From JADJQU01 sp035490315 (GTDB lineage Bacteria > Planctomycetota > UBA1135 > GCA-002686595), in the NCBI GenBank assembly GCA_035490315.1, contig DATHET010000307.1, forward strand, positions 1 through 64,000: DNA of 64,000 nucleotides, read 5' to 3'. A program made the translations under genes and the position numbers. Of this stretch, positions 45,165 through 54,711 are shown one piece after another. How positions within the stretch are numbered: the stretch's first letter is position 1; the number at the start of each line of letters is the position of its first letter. The notes beneath the pieces are model-generated. The model searched no databases. It worked only from the letters and a program-made list of their open reading frames with translations, and was not told where the DNA came from.

Positions 45165-47008
45165 AGCTGATCGAGGACTTGAACCAACGCTACGCGCGCC
45201 TGCACACGGCGAAGGAGGACGCTTTCTGGGTGCAGAAAATGGGCACCGCGGAGGACAGCGCCCTGGCCCAGGCCGACTTCGACGCGAAGGAGATCGAGCT
45301 GCAGCGCTTCCTGCAGGATCCCGAGCAGATCACGCGGGTTCGCGCGGCGCTCGAAGCAGCGCGCGCCAGTGCCGGCGCGGATGAAGTCCTGTCGCTCGAA
45401 GGCTGGCTCGCGACGTTCGAAGCCCACGCGATCGAGGGCCGCGAAGCGCGCGCGCTCGCCGAGGAGATCGTCGCCGCGGAAGGCCGTCTGGCCCAGGCGC
45501 GCGGCTCCCTGCAACTCTCGTATCGCGACGAGCAGGGAAAAACGCAGCCCGCCTCGAGCGTGAAGCTCGGCGCCCTGCTGCGCAGCGACCGCGATCCAGG
45601 CGTGCGCCGCTCGGCCTGGGAAAGCCTGCGAAGCATCGAGCACCACGTGCTGGCCGCGGGCTTCCTCGACGTGATCCGCGCGCGCAATCGACTGGGCCGG
45701 ATGCTCGGCGCGGAGGACTACTACGACTGGAAAACGCGCCGCGTCGAGCGCATGTCGAAGGCCGAGGTGTTCGCCCTGCTCGACGAGCTGGAAGCGCGCA
45801 CGCGCGACAAGGCCAGCGCCGCCGTGCGCGAGCTCGCCACGCGCAGCGGGCCCGAGGCCATCCAACCCTGGAACATCCAGTTCGCGACCGCGGGCGACTC
45901 GACGCGCGAGCAGGATCCGTACTTTCCTTTCGCGGACGCGGTGCGCCGCTGGGGCCATTCCTTCGCGGCTCTCGGCATCACCTACCACGGCGCCGAGATG
46001 CTGCTCGACCTCGTCGATCGGCGCGGCAAGTACGAGAACGGATTCATGCACGGCCCGGTGGTCGCGTGGCGCGACCGCGGCCGGCGGATTCCCGCGCGGA
46101 TCCATTTCACGGCCAACGCGATTCCCGGCATGGTCGGCAGCGGCTTCCGCGCCAGCGAGACCCTGTTCCACGAAGGCGGCCACGCCGCGCACTTCGCGAA
46201 CATCGACATGCCGGCGCCCTGCTTCGGCCAGGAATTCGCGCCGACTTCCGTGGGCTTCAGCGAAACCCAGAGCATGTTCCTCGACAGTCTCCTGCGCGAC
46301 GTCGACTGGCAGGCGCGCTACGCCCTCGACCGCAAGGGCGAGGCGCTGCCCTGGGAGATCATGGAGCGCGCGATCCGCGCGAGTCAACCCTTCGCGGCCT
46401 GGCATGCGCGCGGAATGCTGGCCGTGTGCTACGCGGAGCGCGCGCTGTACGAGATTCCCGACGAAGAGCTGACCAGCGAGCGCGCCCTGGCCGAGGTGCG
46501 CGCCGTCGAGCGCCGCCTCCTGTTCCTCGAAGAGGGCGGTCCGCGGCCGGTGCTCGCCGTCCCGCACCTGCTCGCCGGCGAATCGAGCGCGTATTACCAC
46601 GGCTACGTGCTGGCCGAGATGGCGGTCGAAACCACGCGCGACTTCTTCCTCGAGCGCGACGGCCACATCTGCGACAACCCGCGCGTCGGCGCGGACCTCG
46701 CGCGAGCCTACTGGCAGCCGGGCAACAGCCTCTCGTTCCTCGAGTTCATTCCGCGGCTGACGTCGCGCGAGCTCGGCGCTGGGGCCCTCGCCCGCCGGCT
46801 CTCGATCGACGTCGAGCCGCGCCTCGCCGAGGCGCGCCGCACGCTGGAACACAGTCGATCGAAGCCGCGGGTCGAGCTCGCGCCGGCCTTGGACGCCCGC
46901 CTGCGCATCGTGCACGGCCGCGAGACCGTGGCCGAGTTGCGCGGGAGCTTCGACGAATTCGCCGCGGATTTCGCGCGCTGGATCGGCGCCGCGGAGCGCG
47001 CGGGCTAG
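45161..47008 (+). CDS. M3-like oligoendopeptidase
   Basis: This 615-residue zinc peptidase has HEGGH at 337-341 (SETLFHEGGHAAHF) and a Glu at 368 in GFSETQSMF, 27 residues on. That is the HExxH plus Glu arrangement of M3 peptidases, which trim short peptides in the cytoplasm. No signal peptide is seen. It is coupled to the upstream GT87-like gene by ATGA and ends 62 nt before the NRPS gene. A role in trimming the NRPS product is possible only as speculation from position. Confidence 0.82.
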   Translation: MKLIEDLNQRYARLHTAKEDAFWVQKMGTAEDSALAQADFDAKEIELQRFLQDPEQITRVRAALEAARASAGADEVLSLEGWLATFEAHAIEGREARALAEEIVAAEGRLAQARGSLQLSYRDEQGKTQPASSVKLGALLRSDRDPGVRRSAWESLRSIEHHVLAAGFLDVIRARNRLGRMLGAEDYYDWKTRRVERMSKAEVFALLDELEARTRDKASAAVRELATRSGPEAIQPWNIQFATAGDSTREQDPYFPFADAVRRWGHSFAALGITYHGAEMLLDLVDRRGKYENGFMHGPVVAWRDRGRRIPARIHFTANAIPGMVGSGFRASETLFHEGGHAAHFANIDMPAPCFGQEFAPTSVGFSETQSMFLDSLLRDVDWQARYALDRKGEALPWEIMERAIRASQPFAAWHARGMLAVCYAERALYEIPDEELTSERALAEVRAVERRLLFLEEGGPRPVLAVPHLLAGESSAYYHGYVLAEMAVETTRDFFLERDGHICDNPRVGADLARAYWQPGNSLSFLEFIPRLTSRELGAGALARRLSIDVEPRLAEARRTLEHSRSKPRVELAPALDARLRIVHGRETVAELRGSFDEFAADFARWIGAAERAG

Positions 47009-47070
47009 AAGGGGCCAAGCCTCCGGGCGTGGTACGATTCTCTTTCGCACCGCTCGCGCACCAAGCTCGC

Positions 47071-50000
47071 ATGGAGATCGCCCCCACCGACCTCGCCCTG
47101 GTCCACGAAGCAGTTTTCGAGACTGCCCGGCACAGGCCGGAGGGCATCGCGACCCTGTCCGTGGAGCGGAGCCAGACCTACGCCGAGCTGGAGCGCTCGG
47201 CGCGCGACGTGGCGGCCGCTCTCGCGGCCCTGGGCGCGGGCCCCGAGCGCATCGTCGCCGTGTGCATCGAGCGCAGTGTCGAGATCGGTGCGGCGGTGCT
47301 CGGCGTGCTCGCCAGCGGCGCTGCTTATCTACCGATCGACCCGAGCACGCCGCCGGCGCGCCTGCGCGAATTGATCGCGGACTCTGGCGCGATCCTGGTG
47401 CTGACTTCGAAGCGCCTGGCCGCCCACTGCGCCGCGGGCGGCGTGCCGGTGATCGCCGTCGACGATCTGCCGGCGGAGCGCGCCGTGGCGAAGCGGCCGT
47501 CGCTCGAGAACCTGGCCTACGTGCTCTACACCTCGGGCTCGACGGGTCGCCCGAAGGGTGTGATGGTCGAGCACCGCTCGCTCGCCGTCCACGCGCGCGG
47601 CATGGCCTCGCACTTCGGGCTCGAGCCCGCGGACCGCGTGCTGCAGTTCGCCTCACTGGCCTTCGATGTCGCCGCCGAAGAGCTTTTTCCGACCTGGCTC
47701 GCGGGCGCGACGGTCTGCTTGCGCGACGAGGCGATCGCGAATTCCTTCGCGGCCTTCACGAAGTTCCTCGCTGAGAAAAAAATCAGTGTCGCCAACCTGC
47801 CCGCGGGCTTCTGGCAGGAATGGACCAGCGAGCTGGCGCGCACGGCGACCGGGCTGGATCCGAGTCTGCGCCTGGTGATCGCCGGCAGCGAGCGCGCTTC
47901 GCCCGCGAGCCTAGCGCAGTGGAAATCACGCTTCGGCGAGCGGCCGCGCTGGATGAACGGCTACGGGCCGACCGAGACCACGATCACCGCGACGACTTTC
48001 GAGCCGAGCTCGGACGGCTTCGATCCGCGCGCCGCGAGCGTGCCGATCGGCCTGCCCCTGCCGTGGGTCGAGCTGCATGTGCTCGATGCAGAGCTGCGCG
48101 AAGTCGAGGACGGAATGCCTGGGGAGCTCGCGATTGCAGGCGCGGGCGTGGCGCGCGGCTACCTGGGCGCGCCCGAGCTCAGCGCCGCGAAGTTCGTGCG
48201 CGATCCTTTTTCAACGCAAGCGGGCGCGCGCATGTACCTCAGCGGCGATCGCGTGCGACGCCGTTCCGATGGTGTCGTGGAATTCCTCGGCCGCGAGGAC
48301 GATCAGGTCAAGCTGCGCGGCTACCGCATCGAGCTCGGGGAGATCGAATCCGCGCTCGAGAAGTTGCCCGGTGTCGCCGCGGCGGCGGTCCTTCTGCGCG
48401 AGGACACGCCCGGAGTGCGCAACCTGGTCGGTTACGTTTCGCCCGTCGACGGCGCCGCCATCGATGTCGATGTGTTGCGCAACGCACTCTCGAAAACCCT
48501 GTCCGAATACATGGTTCCCGCCGAGATCCTGGTGCTCGCGCAATGGCCGCGCACCGCAGGCGGCAAGCTCGATCGCAAATCCCTGCCCGCGCCACTGCGG
48601 CGCGCGAGCGGTGAGCCGCCGCGCGGCAAGACCGAAGTGCTGCTCGCGACTTTGTGGTGCGAGCTCCTGGGGCTGGCGGCCGTCGGTCGCGACGATCACT
48701 TTTTCCGACTGGGAGGTCACTCGCTGCTCGCGATGCAGCTCGCGGGACGTCTCGCCGAGCGCGCGAAGCTCGAGCTGACGCCGCGCCTGGTGTTCGAGCA
48801 CCCGACGCTTTCCGCCCTCGCGGCGGCGATCGACGCGGGTCCGGGGAATCCCTGGCCCACCTACCCGCCGATGCGCCGCGTCGATCGCTCCCTGCCGATT
48901 CCTCTGTCGGCCTCGCAGGAGCCCGTGTGGTTCCTGCTGCAGCTCGAGCCCGGGCTGCTCGCCTACAACACGCAGTTCTCCGTGCGTTTCGCCGGCGCGA
49001 TCGATCCGCTCGCGCTGCGCCGTGCGCTCGCTCTGCTCGTCGAACGCCACGAGATCCTGCGCACCACGTTCCACGCGGTCGGCGACACGCCGCGCCAGAC
49101 GATCCACCCAGCCTGGCAACCGCCGATGGAGTTGATCGACTTGAGCCTCGAGCCCGCGGCAATCCGCCAGGCTCGCGCCGAAACGATCTGCGCGAAACTC
49201 TGCGTGCGCCGCTTCGACGTCGGCGAGTTGCCGCTGGTCGAGTGGACGCTCCTGAAGCACGCGCCGGACGACTGGGAGCTGGTGCAGGTCGAGCACCACT
49301 TCGTCCACGACGGCTGGTCGATCATGCTGCTGATGCGCGATCTCGCAAAGCTGTACGGAGATTGCGCAGCCGGCCGCGCGCCGTCCTTGCCCGCGCAGCA
49401 GTTCCAGTTCGCGGACTACGTGACCTGGCAGCGCGAGATGCTCAGCGGTCCGCGGCGCGAGCGCCTGGTCGGATTCTGGCGCGAGCGACTGCGCGGCGCG
49501 CCCGCTCTCCTGACCCTGCCGACCGATCGTCAGCGGCCGGCGCTGCAGACCTTCAACGGCGCGAGCGAGGTGCTGACCATCCCGCCGGTCTTGTTCAAGA
49601 GCCTGGCTGGCCTCGCGCGCAGAGAAGGCTTCACGCCCTTCCAGCTCCTGCTGACCGCCTTCGAGATCGTGCTCTCGCGCCACAGCGGCCAGAGCGACAT
49701 CGTGATCGCCACCGCGGCCGCGAACCGGCGCACGCTCGAGGTCGAAGGCATCCTGGGCATGCTGGTGAATCCGGTGCCGATCCGCGTCGACACCAGCGGC
49801 GACATCAGCCTGCGCGAGCTGGCGACTCGCGTGCGCGCCAGCGCTCTCGAATCCTTCGAGCACCAGGACCTGCCCTTCGAGTCGGTGGTCCAGGCCGTCG
49901 AGCCGCCGCGCGACTTCTCGCACAACCCGATCTTCCAGGTGCTGTTCAGCTTCCACGACTCTGCCGTCCCCGATCTCGCGATGGGCAGCGCGCGCGGCCG

Positions 50001-52167
50001 CATGGTCTATCGCTACAACGGCTCGGCCAAGTTCGACATGAACCTGGTCGTGATCCCGCGCAGCGAGCAACGCGTCGGCCGCGCAGAGTCCGACGAGGAC
50101 GGCGACGCGATCATCGAGTGGGAATACAACACCGATCTGTTCGATCGCGCGCGCGTCGTGCGCATGGTCGGCCACCTGCGCCGATTGCTCGAAGGGCTCG
50201 AAGCAGGCTTCGACGCGAAGTGCGCGGCGCTGGAGATGCTCTCCAAGGAAGAGCTGGCGGAGGTCGCGGCATTCAATGCGACGGACGCGCCCTTCCCGCG
50301 CGAGCTCGGGCTCGTCGACCTCTTCCGCGAGCAGGCCGGGCTCGCTCCCGATGCGATCGCGGTAAGTTTCGGGACCTCGCGCGTCTCCTACCGCGAGCTC
50401 TCGGAGCGCGTCGATCGACTCGCCGCGCACCTGGCCTCGAAAGGCGTAGCGCACGGCGATCTGGTCGGTGTGTGTGTCGAGCGCTCGCTCCCCATGCTCG
50501 TGTCGCTGCTCGCGATCTCCGCTTGCGGCGGCGCTTACCTGCCTCTGGATCCCGCGCTTCCGCCGGACCGTCTCGACTACATCCTCGGCGATGCCTTTTC
50601 AGCGACCGCGCGGCCCTGGGTGATCTCCCAGGCTTCCTTGTCGGAGCGCTTGCCGAAGCGCCTGGGCGAGGGCCTGATCGACATCGACATTGCGCTCGCC
50701 GCTCCCGCGAGCCCGCTCGCGCGCGAAAATCCGCGGCCGGCGCGCGGCGGGGATCGCGCCTACGTGATCTACACCTCGGGCTCGACCGGAAAGCCCAAGG
50801 GTGTCGAGGTCACCCAGTCCAACCTGGTCAATTTCCTGACCTCGATGCGCAAGCGCCTGCCGCTGGCCCGCGGCGACGTGCTGCTCGCGATCACGACCCT
50901 GTCCTTCGACATCGCCGGGTTGGAGCTGTTCCTGCCCCTGTGCTGCGGCGCCGCCGTGGCGATCGCGACGCGCGAGGAAGCCAGCGATGCGCAGAACCTC
51001 TCGGTCGTGCTCGCGCGCGAGAAGGCGACCTGTCTCCAAGCGACGCCGGCCACCTGGCGCATGCTGGTCGAAGCCGGCTGGCAGCCGCAGTCGCCGCTCA
51101 CGGCCCTGTGCGGCGGCGAAGCCCTGCCGCTCGAGCTCGCGCGCGAGATCGCGGCGCGCACGCGGAAGCTCTTCAACCTGTACGGCCCGACCGAGACCAC
51201 GATCTGGTCGTCGATCGACAGCGTGGAGCCGGAAGCGCGCGAGGTCACGATCGGCCGGCCGCTCGACAACACACGGCTGTACGTCCTCGGACCCCAGCGC
51301 GAATTGCTCCCTCAAGGCGCCAGCGGCGAATTGTGGATCTCCGGCGCCGGCGTGGCACGGGGATACCACGGCCGAGCCGAGCTCACCGCCGAGCGTTTCC
51401 TGCCCGATCCCTTCGCATCGAGCGCTGCGCGCATGTACCGCACCGGCGATCTCGCGCGCCGACGCGCCGATGGCCGCATCGAGTACCAGGGCCGGTTGGA
51501 CCAGCAGATCAAGCTGCGCGGATTCCGCATCGAGCTGGGCGAGATCGAGGCCGCATTGCGCGCCCATCCGGCTGTCCTGGACGCGGCCGTGGACCTGCGC
51601 GAGCTCGGCGCCGGCGACCAGCGCCTGGTCGCCTGGTACGTCGCCGCCGATCCCACGGCCCAGGGCGAGATCGAGCTGCGCGACTTCCTGGCGCGCCAGT
51701 TGCCCGAGTACATGGTCCCGTCGGCCTTTGCCCGCCTCGAGGCCTTGCCGCGCACGCACAACGGCAAGCTGGATCGCGCGGGCCTGCCGGCGGCGGCGGG
51801 CATCGCGCGCCACGGCGATTTCAGCGCGCCCGCGGGCGAGCTCGAGCTCGGCGTGGCCGAGATCTGGCGCGAAGTCCTGGCGCTCGAGCAGGTCGGCGCG
51901 CGCGATCGCTTCTTCGATCTCGGCGGACACTCGCTGCTCGCCATGCGCGCGATCACGCGCATGGAAGCGCGCTTCGGCGTGCGCGTCCCGGCGCGCGACC
52001 TGATGCTGCAGAATCTCGCGCAGCTGGCGAGCGCGATCGCGGAACGACAAGCGAAGACCGACAAGTCGCGGCGGCCGCTCGAGCCCGCCGCGCCCGATGC
52101 GAAGAAGTCGAATGGCCTGCTCGGCGCGCTGCGCGGCTTCCTGGGCAAGCCGCCGCGGCCCGACTAG
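47071..52167 (+). CDS. Two-module non-ribosomal peptide synthetase (A-PCP-C-A-PCP)
   Basis: This 1698-residue assembly-line enzyme should join two amino acids. A1 spans about 10-500 (YTSGSTGRPKGVM at 152; GYGPTETTI). PCP1 has LGGHSLLAM near 547. The condensation domain spans about 610-1050, with active site HHFVHDG near 741. A2 spans about 1090-1560 (YTSGSTGKPKGVE near 1234; LYGPTETTI), and PCP2 has LGGHSLLAMRA near 1617. The last 75 residues are a charged tail with no thioesterase, reductase or terminal condensation domain, and there is no starter C domain. Hand-aligned specificity residues are D-V-E-G-V-A-G-I-T-K for A1 and D-I-L-A-A-C-L-I-W-K for A2; I assign no substrate. ATG at 47071 has no Shine-Dalgarno site. 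Confidence 0.92.
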   Translation: MEIAPTDLALVHEAVFETARHRPEGIATLSVERSQTYAELERSARDVAAALAALGAGPERIVAVCIERSVEIGAAVLGVLASGAAYLPIDPSTPPARLRELIADSGAILVLTSKRLAAHCAAGGVPVIAVDDLPAERAVAKRPSLENLAYVLYTSGSTGRPKGVMVEHRSLAVHARGMASHFGLEPADRVLQFASLAFDVAAEELFPTWLAGATVCLRDEAIANSFAAFTKFLAEKKISVANLPAGFWQEWTSELARTATGLDPSLRLVIAGSERASPASLAQWKSRFGERPRWMNGYGPTETTITATTFEPSSDGFDPRAASVPIGLPLPWVELHVLDAELREVEDGMPGELAIAGAGVARGYLGAPELSAAKFVRDPFSTQAGARMYLSGDRVRRRSDGVVEFLGREDDQVKLRGYRIELGEIESALEKLPGVAAAAVLLREDTPGVRNLVGYVSPVDGAAIDVDVLRNALSKTLSEYMVPAEILVLAQWPRTAGGKLDRKSLPAPLRRASGEPPRGKTEVLLATLWCELLGLAAVGRDDHFFRLGGHSLLAMQLAGRLAERAKLELTPRLVFEHPTLSALAAAIDAGPGNPWPTYPPMRRVDRSLPIPLSASQEPVWFLLQLEPGLLAYNTQFSVRFAGAIDPLALRRALALLVERHEILRTTFHAVGDTPRQTIHPAWQPPMELIDLSLEPAAIRQARAETICAKLCVRRFDVGELPLVEWTLLKHAPDDWELVQVEHHFVHDGWSIMLLMRDLAKLYGDCAAGRAPSLPAQQFQFADYVTWQREMLSGPRRERLVGFWRERLRGAPALLTLPTDRQRPALQTFNGASEVLTIPPVLFKSLAGLARREGFTPFQLLLTAFEIVLSRHSGQSDIVIATAAANRRTLEVEGILGMLVNPVPIRVDTSGDISLRELATRVRASALESFEHQDLPFESVVQAVEPPRDFSHNPIFQVLFSFHDSAVPDLAMGSARGRMVYRYNGSAKFDMNLVVIPRSEQRVGRAESDEDGDAIIEWEYNTDLFDRARVVRMVGHLRRLLEGLEAGFDAKCAALEMLSKEELAEVAAFNATDAPFPRELGLVDLFREQAGLAPDAIAVSFGTSRVSYRELSERVDRLAAHLASKGVAHGDLVGVCVERSLPMLVSLLAISACGGAYLPLDPALPPDRLDYILGDAFSATARPWVISQASLSERLPKRLGEGLIDIDIALAAPASPLARENPRPARGGDRAYVIYTSGSTGKPKGVEVTQSNLVNFLTSMRKRLPLARGDVLLAITTLSFDIAGLELFLPLCCGAAVAIATREEASDAQNLSVVLAREKATCLQATPATWRMLVEAGWQPQSPLTALCGGEALPLELAREIAARTRKLFNLYGPTETTIWSSIDSVEPEAREVTIGRPLDNTRLYVLGPQRELLPQGASGELWISGAGVARGYHGRAELTAERFLPDPFASSAARMYRTGDLARRRADGRIEYQGRLDQQIKLRGFRIELGEIEAALRAHPAVLDAAVDLRELGAGDQRLVAWYVAADPTAQGEIELRDFLARQLPEYMVPSAFARLEALPRTHNGKLDRAGLPAAAGIARHGDFSAPAGELELGVAEIWREVLALEQVGARDRFFDLGGHSLLAMRAITRMEARFGVRVPARDLMLQNLAQLASAIAERQAKTDKSRRPLEPAAPDAKKSNGLLGALRGFLGKPPRPD

Positions 52168-52277
52168 GAGACGACAGGCGGAAGGGCCTGCTGGAAATCG
52201 CGAGCCACTGCTACTGTGGACGTCGCGCACGTCGCGCCGTCCCACCCTGAGTTGCGCGTTCGAAACGGAGGAACGCA

Positions 52278-54650
52278 ATGCTCCGCAGAATTCACGGCCT
52301 GAGTCTCCCGCTGGTTCTCGCACTGGCCTCGCAGATCCCTGCGAGCGCCCAGGTCAGGCTGAGTCAGATCTACGGAGCCGGCAGCAACTCGCAGTCGCCG
52401 TGCTCGCACGACTACATCGAGATCTGCAATTCAGGACCGCCGCAGTCCTTGAGCGGCTGGTCGGTGCAATACGCCGCGGCAACGGGCCTGTCGTGGACCG
52501 TGACGCCTCTGCCGTCGATCACGCTGGGAACTGGACAGTTCCTGCTCGTGCAGGAAGCCAAGGGCGCCCTCGCGCTCGGACAGACGCCCGGCCTGCCTGC
52601 GCCCGACGCGATCGGCTCGTCGGGGATGTCGGCCAGCGACATGAAGCTCGCGCTGCTCAGCTCCACCCTTTCGCTCGTCGGCGCCACGCCCACCTATGCC
52701 GGCAATTCCACGCTGGTCGATTTCGTCGGCGCGGGGGTCCAGGCGAATTGGAACGAGACGGCGGCCCTGGGTGGCGCATTCTCCGCGGCCGACAACGCGC
52801 CTGCGCCGAGCACCGCCTACGCCCTCTACCGCCGCGGTTGCGGCGCCACGGACACGGACGTCAACAAGGACGACTGGGCCACTGGTTTTCCCGGCCCGCG
52901 CAATTCGGCAACGGCCCCGAGCAATGGGATGACCGTGCTCGGAACCTCGTTGCCCCTGACGCTCGAGGAATTGCAGACAGCGCGTCTCACGGTGACGCCT
53001 TTCCGCTGCGGCAGCCTGGCTGTGGGCGTGGGTACCCTGGTCACGATCGACCTGAGCCCGATCGGCGGTGGCAGCGCGGTCGCGATGGTCGACACTGGCG
53101 CGAGCCCTGACGAGATCGCGGGCGACGGCGTCTACACCGCGAACGCCACGGTCGCGGCCGGGACGAGCACGGGAACGAAAAATCTTGCCTTGACCGTCAA
53201 TGACGCGAGCGGCAATTCCGGCGGCGGCTATCTCTCGATCGTCGTCCTGCCCACGACCACGCCCGACAACGACAATTGTTTCACGGCTCAAGCCGTCTTG
53301 ATTCCGTCGTCCACGCAGGGCACGGTGGCGGATGCGACCGTCGAATCGAATCCGTTCATCACTTCCGCCGGCCTGTTGGTCAGCGGCATGAGCTCGCGGC
53401 GCGGCGTGTGGTACACGGTCCAAGGCAATGGCAACACGCTGACGGCTTCCCTGTGCGGCGCGCTGCCGATCTTCGACTCGGTGATGATCGTGATGGCCGG
53501 GACCTGCGACGGACTGAGCATCATCGGGACCGACGACGACGCTTGCGCGTCCTTGAATGCCTCGGCGCTCACGTGGTGCTCCGAGGCGGGCACGACCTAT
53601 TTCATCTGGGTCGCGTCCTTCCTCTCGACAGCAGAGACCAACGCATTCACGCTGAATCTCACGGACACCGGCCCGTGCACGACGGCCTTCCCGGTTCGGA
53701 TCTGCAGCGGTGTCGGTGGTCCCTACACCGAAGTCGAGCCGGGCTACGGGATCCACGACAACGAGGGCTGCGTCTTCTCGCCGAACCGCTTCACGGACAT
53801 CGCTTCCCCCGTCTACCCGGGAACTGTCATTCGCGGCACGGCCATGGGGATGATCGGCAATCGTGACGTGGACGCGTATCGATTCCAGGCGCTTGCCAAC
53901 GACACGCTCACGATCACGATCGACACGCTCGGATCCGGCGCCCAGGCACAGCTCCATTCGCTCTCGGCCGGAGGCCTGTGTCCCCAGGTGCCGATCGTCA
54001 ACACTCTGACGCTCACCAGCCGTTGCACGAGCGGCTTGCAGACCGCCGTCGCGCCGCTGACCGCGGGCACCTGGTACAGCGTTCAAGTCATCGGCGGCCT
54101 CGGGCTGCAGTTCAGCCCCTCGGCGCTCGTGTTCGGAGGCCAGATGCCGGGCGGGACAACGTACGAGTACAGGCTCGTGCTGTCCCTGGGCAACGGACTG
54201 CCGACGACCACTTATTGCACGGCGAAGGTCAACTCGGTCGGCTGCACGCCCGCGATCGGCTCGAACGGAACCTCGAGCGCCACGGCGGCCTCTGGATTCA
54301 CGGTCAGCGCCGTCAACGTGCGCAATCAGAAACCGGGCCTGGTGCTCTACACCAACGCCGGCCGTGCCGCGCTGCCGTTCCAGGGCGGCCTGCGTTGCGT
54401 CAATGCCCCGATCAAGCGCTCGATCCCGATCAACTCGGGTGGCACACCCCTGCCGACGAGCGACTGCTCGGGCGTCTATGCCCTGGACATGAACGCTTTC
54501 GCAACCGGGGCGCTCGGAGGCTTCCCGGCGGCATACCTGAGGCTGCCCGGCAGCGTGGTCGATTCCCAGGTCTGGGGGCGCGACCCGGGCTTCGCCTTCC
54601 CCGACAACTCGACCCTCTCGAACGGGCTGGAGTGGACCATCGGCCCTTGA
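52278..54650 (+). CDS. Secreted lamin-tail protein with planctomycete-type C-terminal domain
   Basis: This 790-residue secreted protein has a signal peptide to about residue 24 (LASQIPASA). Residues 25-200 look like a lamin-tail domain (RLSQIYGAGSNSQSPCSHDYIEICN, LSGWSVQYAAA). Beta-rich regions with paired cysteines follow, including a TPDNDNCFTAQAVLI unit of the kind seen in bacterial pre-peptidase C-terminal domains. The last 150 residues (TYCTAKVNSVGCTPAIGSNG to SNGLEWTIGP) are a domain I associate with repeated use at the C-terminus of planctomycete secreted proteins. It has a strong GGAGG site. Function unknown; surface attachment is the inference. Confidence 0.75.
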   Translation: MLRRIHGLSLPLVLALASQIPASAQVRLSQIYGAGSNSQSPCSHDYIEICNSGPPQSLSGWSVQYAAATGLSWTVTPLPSITLGTGQFLLVQEAKGALALGQTPGLPAPDAIGSSGMSASDMKLALLSSTLSLVGATPTYAGNSTLVDFVGAGVQANWNETAALGGAFSAADNAPAPSTAYALYRRGCGATDTDVNKDDWATGFPGPRNSATAPSNGMTVLGTSLPLTLEELQTARLTVTPFRCGSLAVGVGTLVTIDLSPIGGGSAVAMVDTGASPDEIAGDGVYTANATVAAGTSTGTKNLALTVNDASGNSGGGYLSIVVLPTTTPDNDNCFTAQAVLIPSSTQGTVADATVESNPFITSAGLLVSGMSSRRGVWYTVQGNGNTLTASLCGALPIFDSVMIVMAGTCDGLSIIGTDDDACASLNASALTWCSEAGTTYFIWVASFLSTAETNAFTLNLTDTGPCTTAFPVRICSGVGGPYTEVEPGYGIHDNEGCVFSPNRFTDIASPVYPGTVIRGTAMGMIGNRDVDAYRFQALANDTLTITIDTLGSGAQAQLHSLSAGGLCPQVPIVNTLTLTSRCTSGLQTAVAPLTAGTWYSVQVIGGLGLQFSPSALVFGGQMPGGTTYEYRLVLSLGNGLPTTTYCTAKVNSVGCTPAIGSNGTSSATAASGFTVSAVNVRNQKPGLVLYTNAGRAALPFQGGLRCVNAPIKRSIPINSGGTPLPTSDCSGVYALDMNAFATGALGGFPAAYLRLPGSVVDSQVWGRDPGFAFPDNSTLSNGLEWTIGP

Positions 54651-54675
54651 CGGCGGCGCGCAAGCCCGCGCGGAC

Positions 54676-54704
54676 TTGCATTGTTCTCGGATAAGAACTA
54701 TTCT
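54676..54704 (+). promoter_or_regulatory. perR promoter (TTGCAT - 17 nt - TATTCT)
   Basis: TTGCAT at 54676-54681 and TATTCT at 54699-54704 are spaced by 17 nt, a good sigma-70-type promoter. The -10 ends 7 nt before the ATG at 54712, so the mRNA is probably leaderless. The -10 lies inside the palindromic operator. Confidence 0.6.
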
Positions 54705-54709
54705 TATCC
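54689..54709. promoter_or_regulatory. Palindromic Fur/PerR-type operator at perR
   Basis: A perfect 21-bp palindrome: 9-bp arms GGATAAGAA and TTCTTATCC around a 3-nt centre CTA. It covers the -10 and ends 2 nt before the start codon of the Fur-family gene, so the gene should be autorepressed. The core AGAACWATTCTT recurs upstream of ahpC. Confidence 0.75.
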
Positions 54710-54711
54710 CC

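Noticed and set aside
44543..47656. A 1037-codon minus-strand frame across the GT87, M3 peptidase and NRPS genes
   Set aside because: It is antisense to three well-supported genes and low-complexity, rich in Arg, Ala and Gly.
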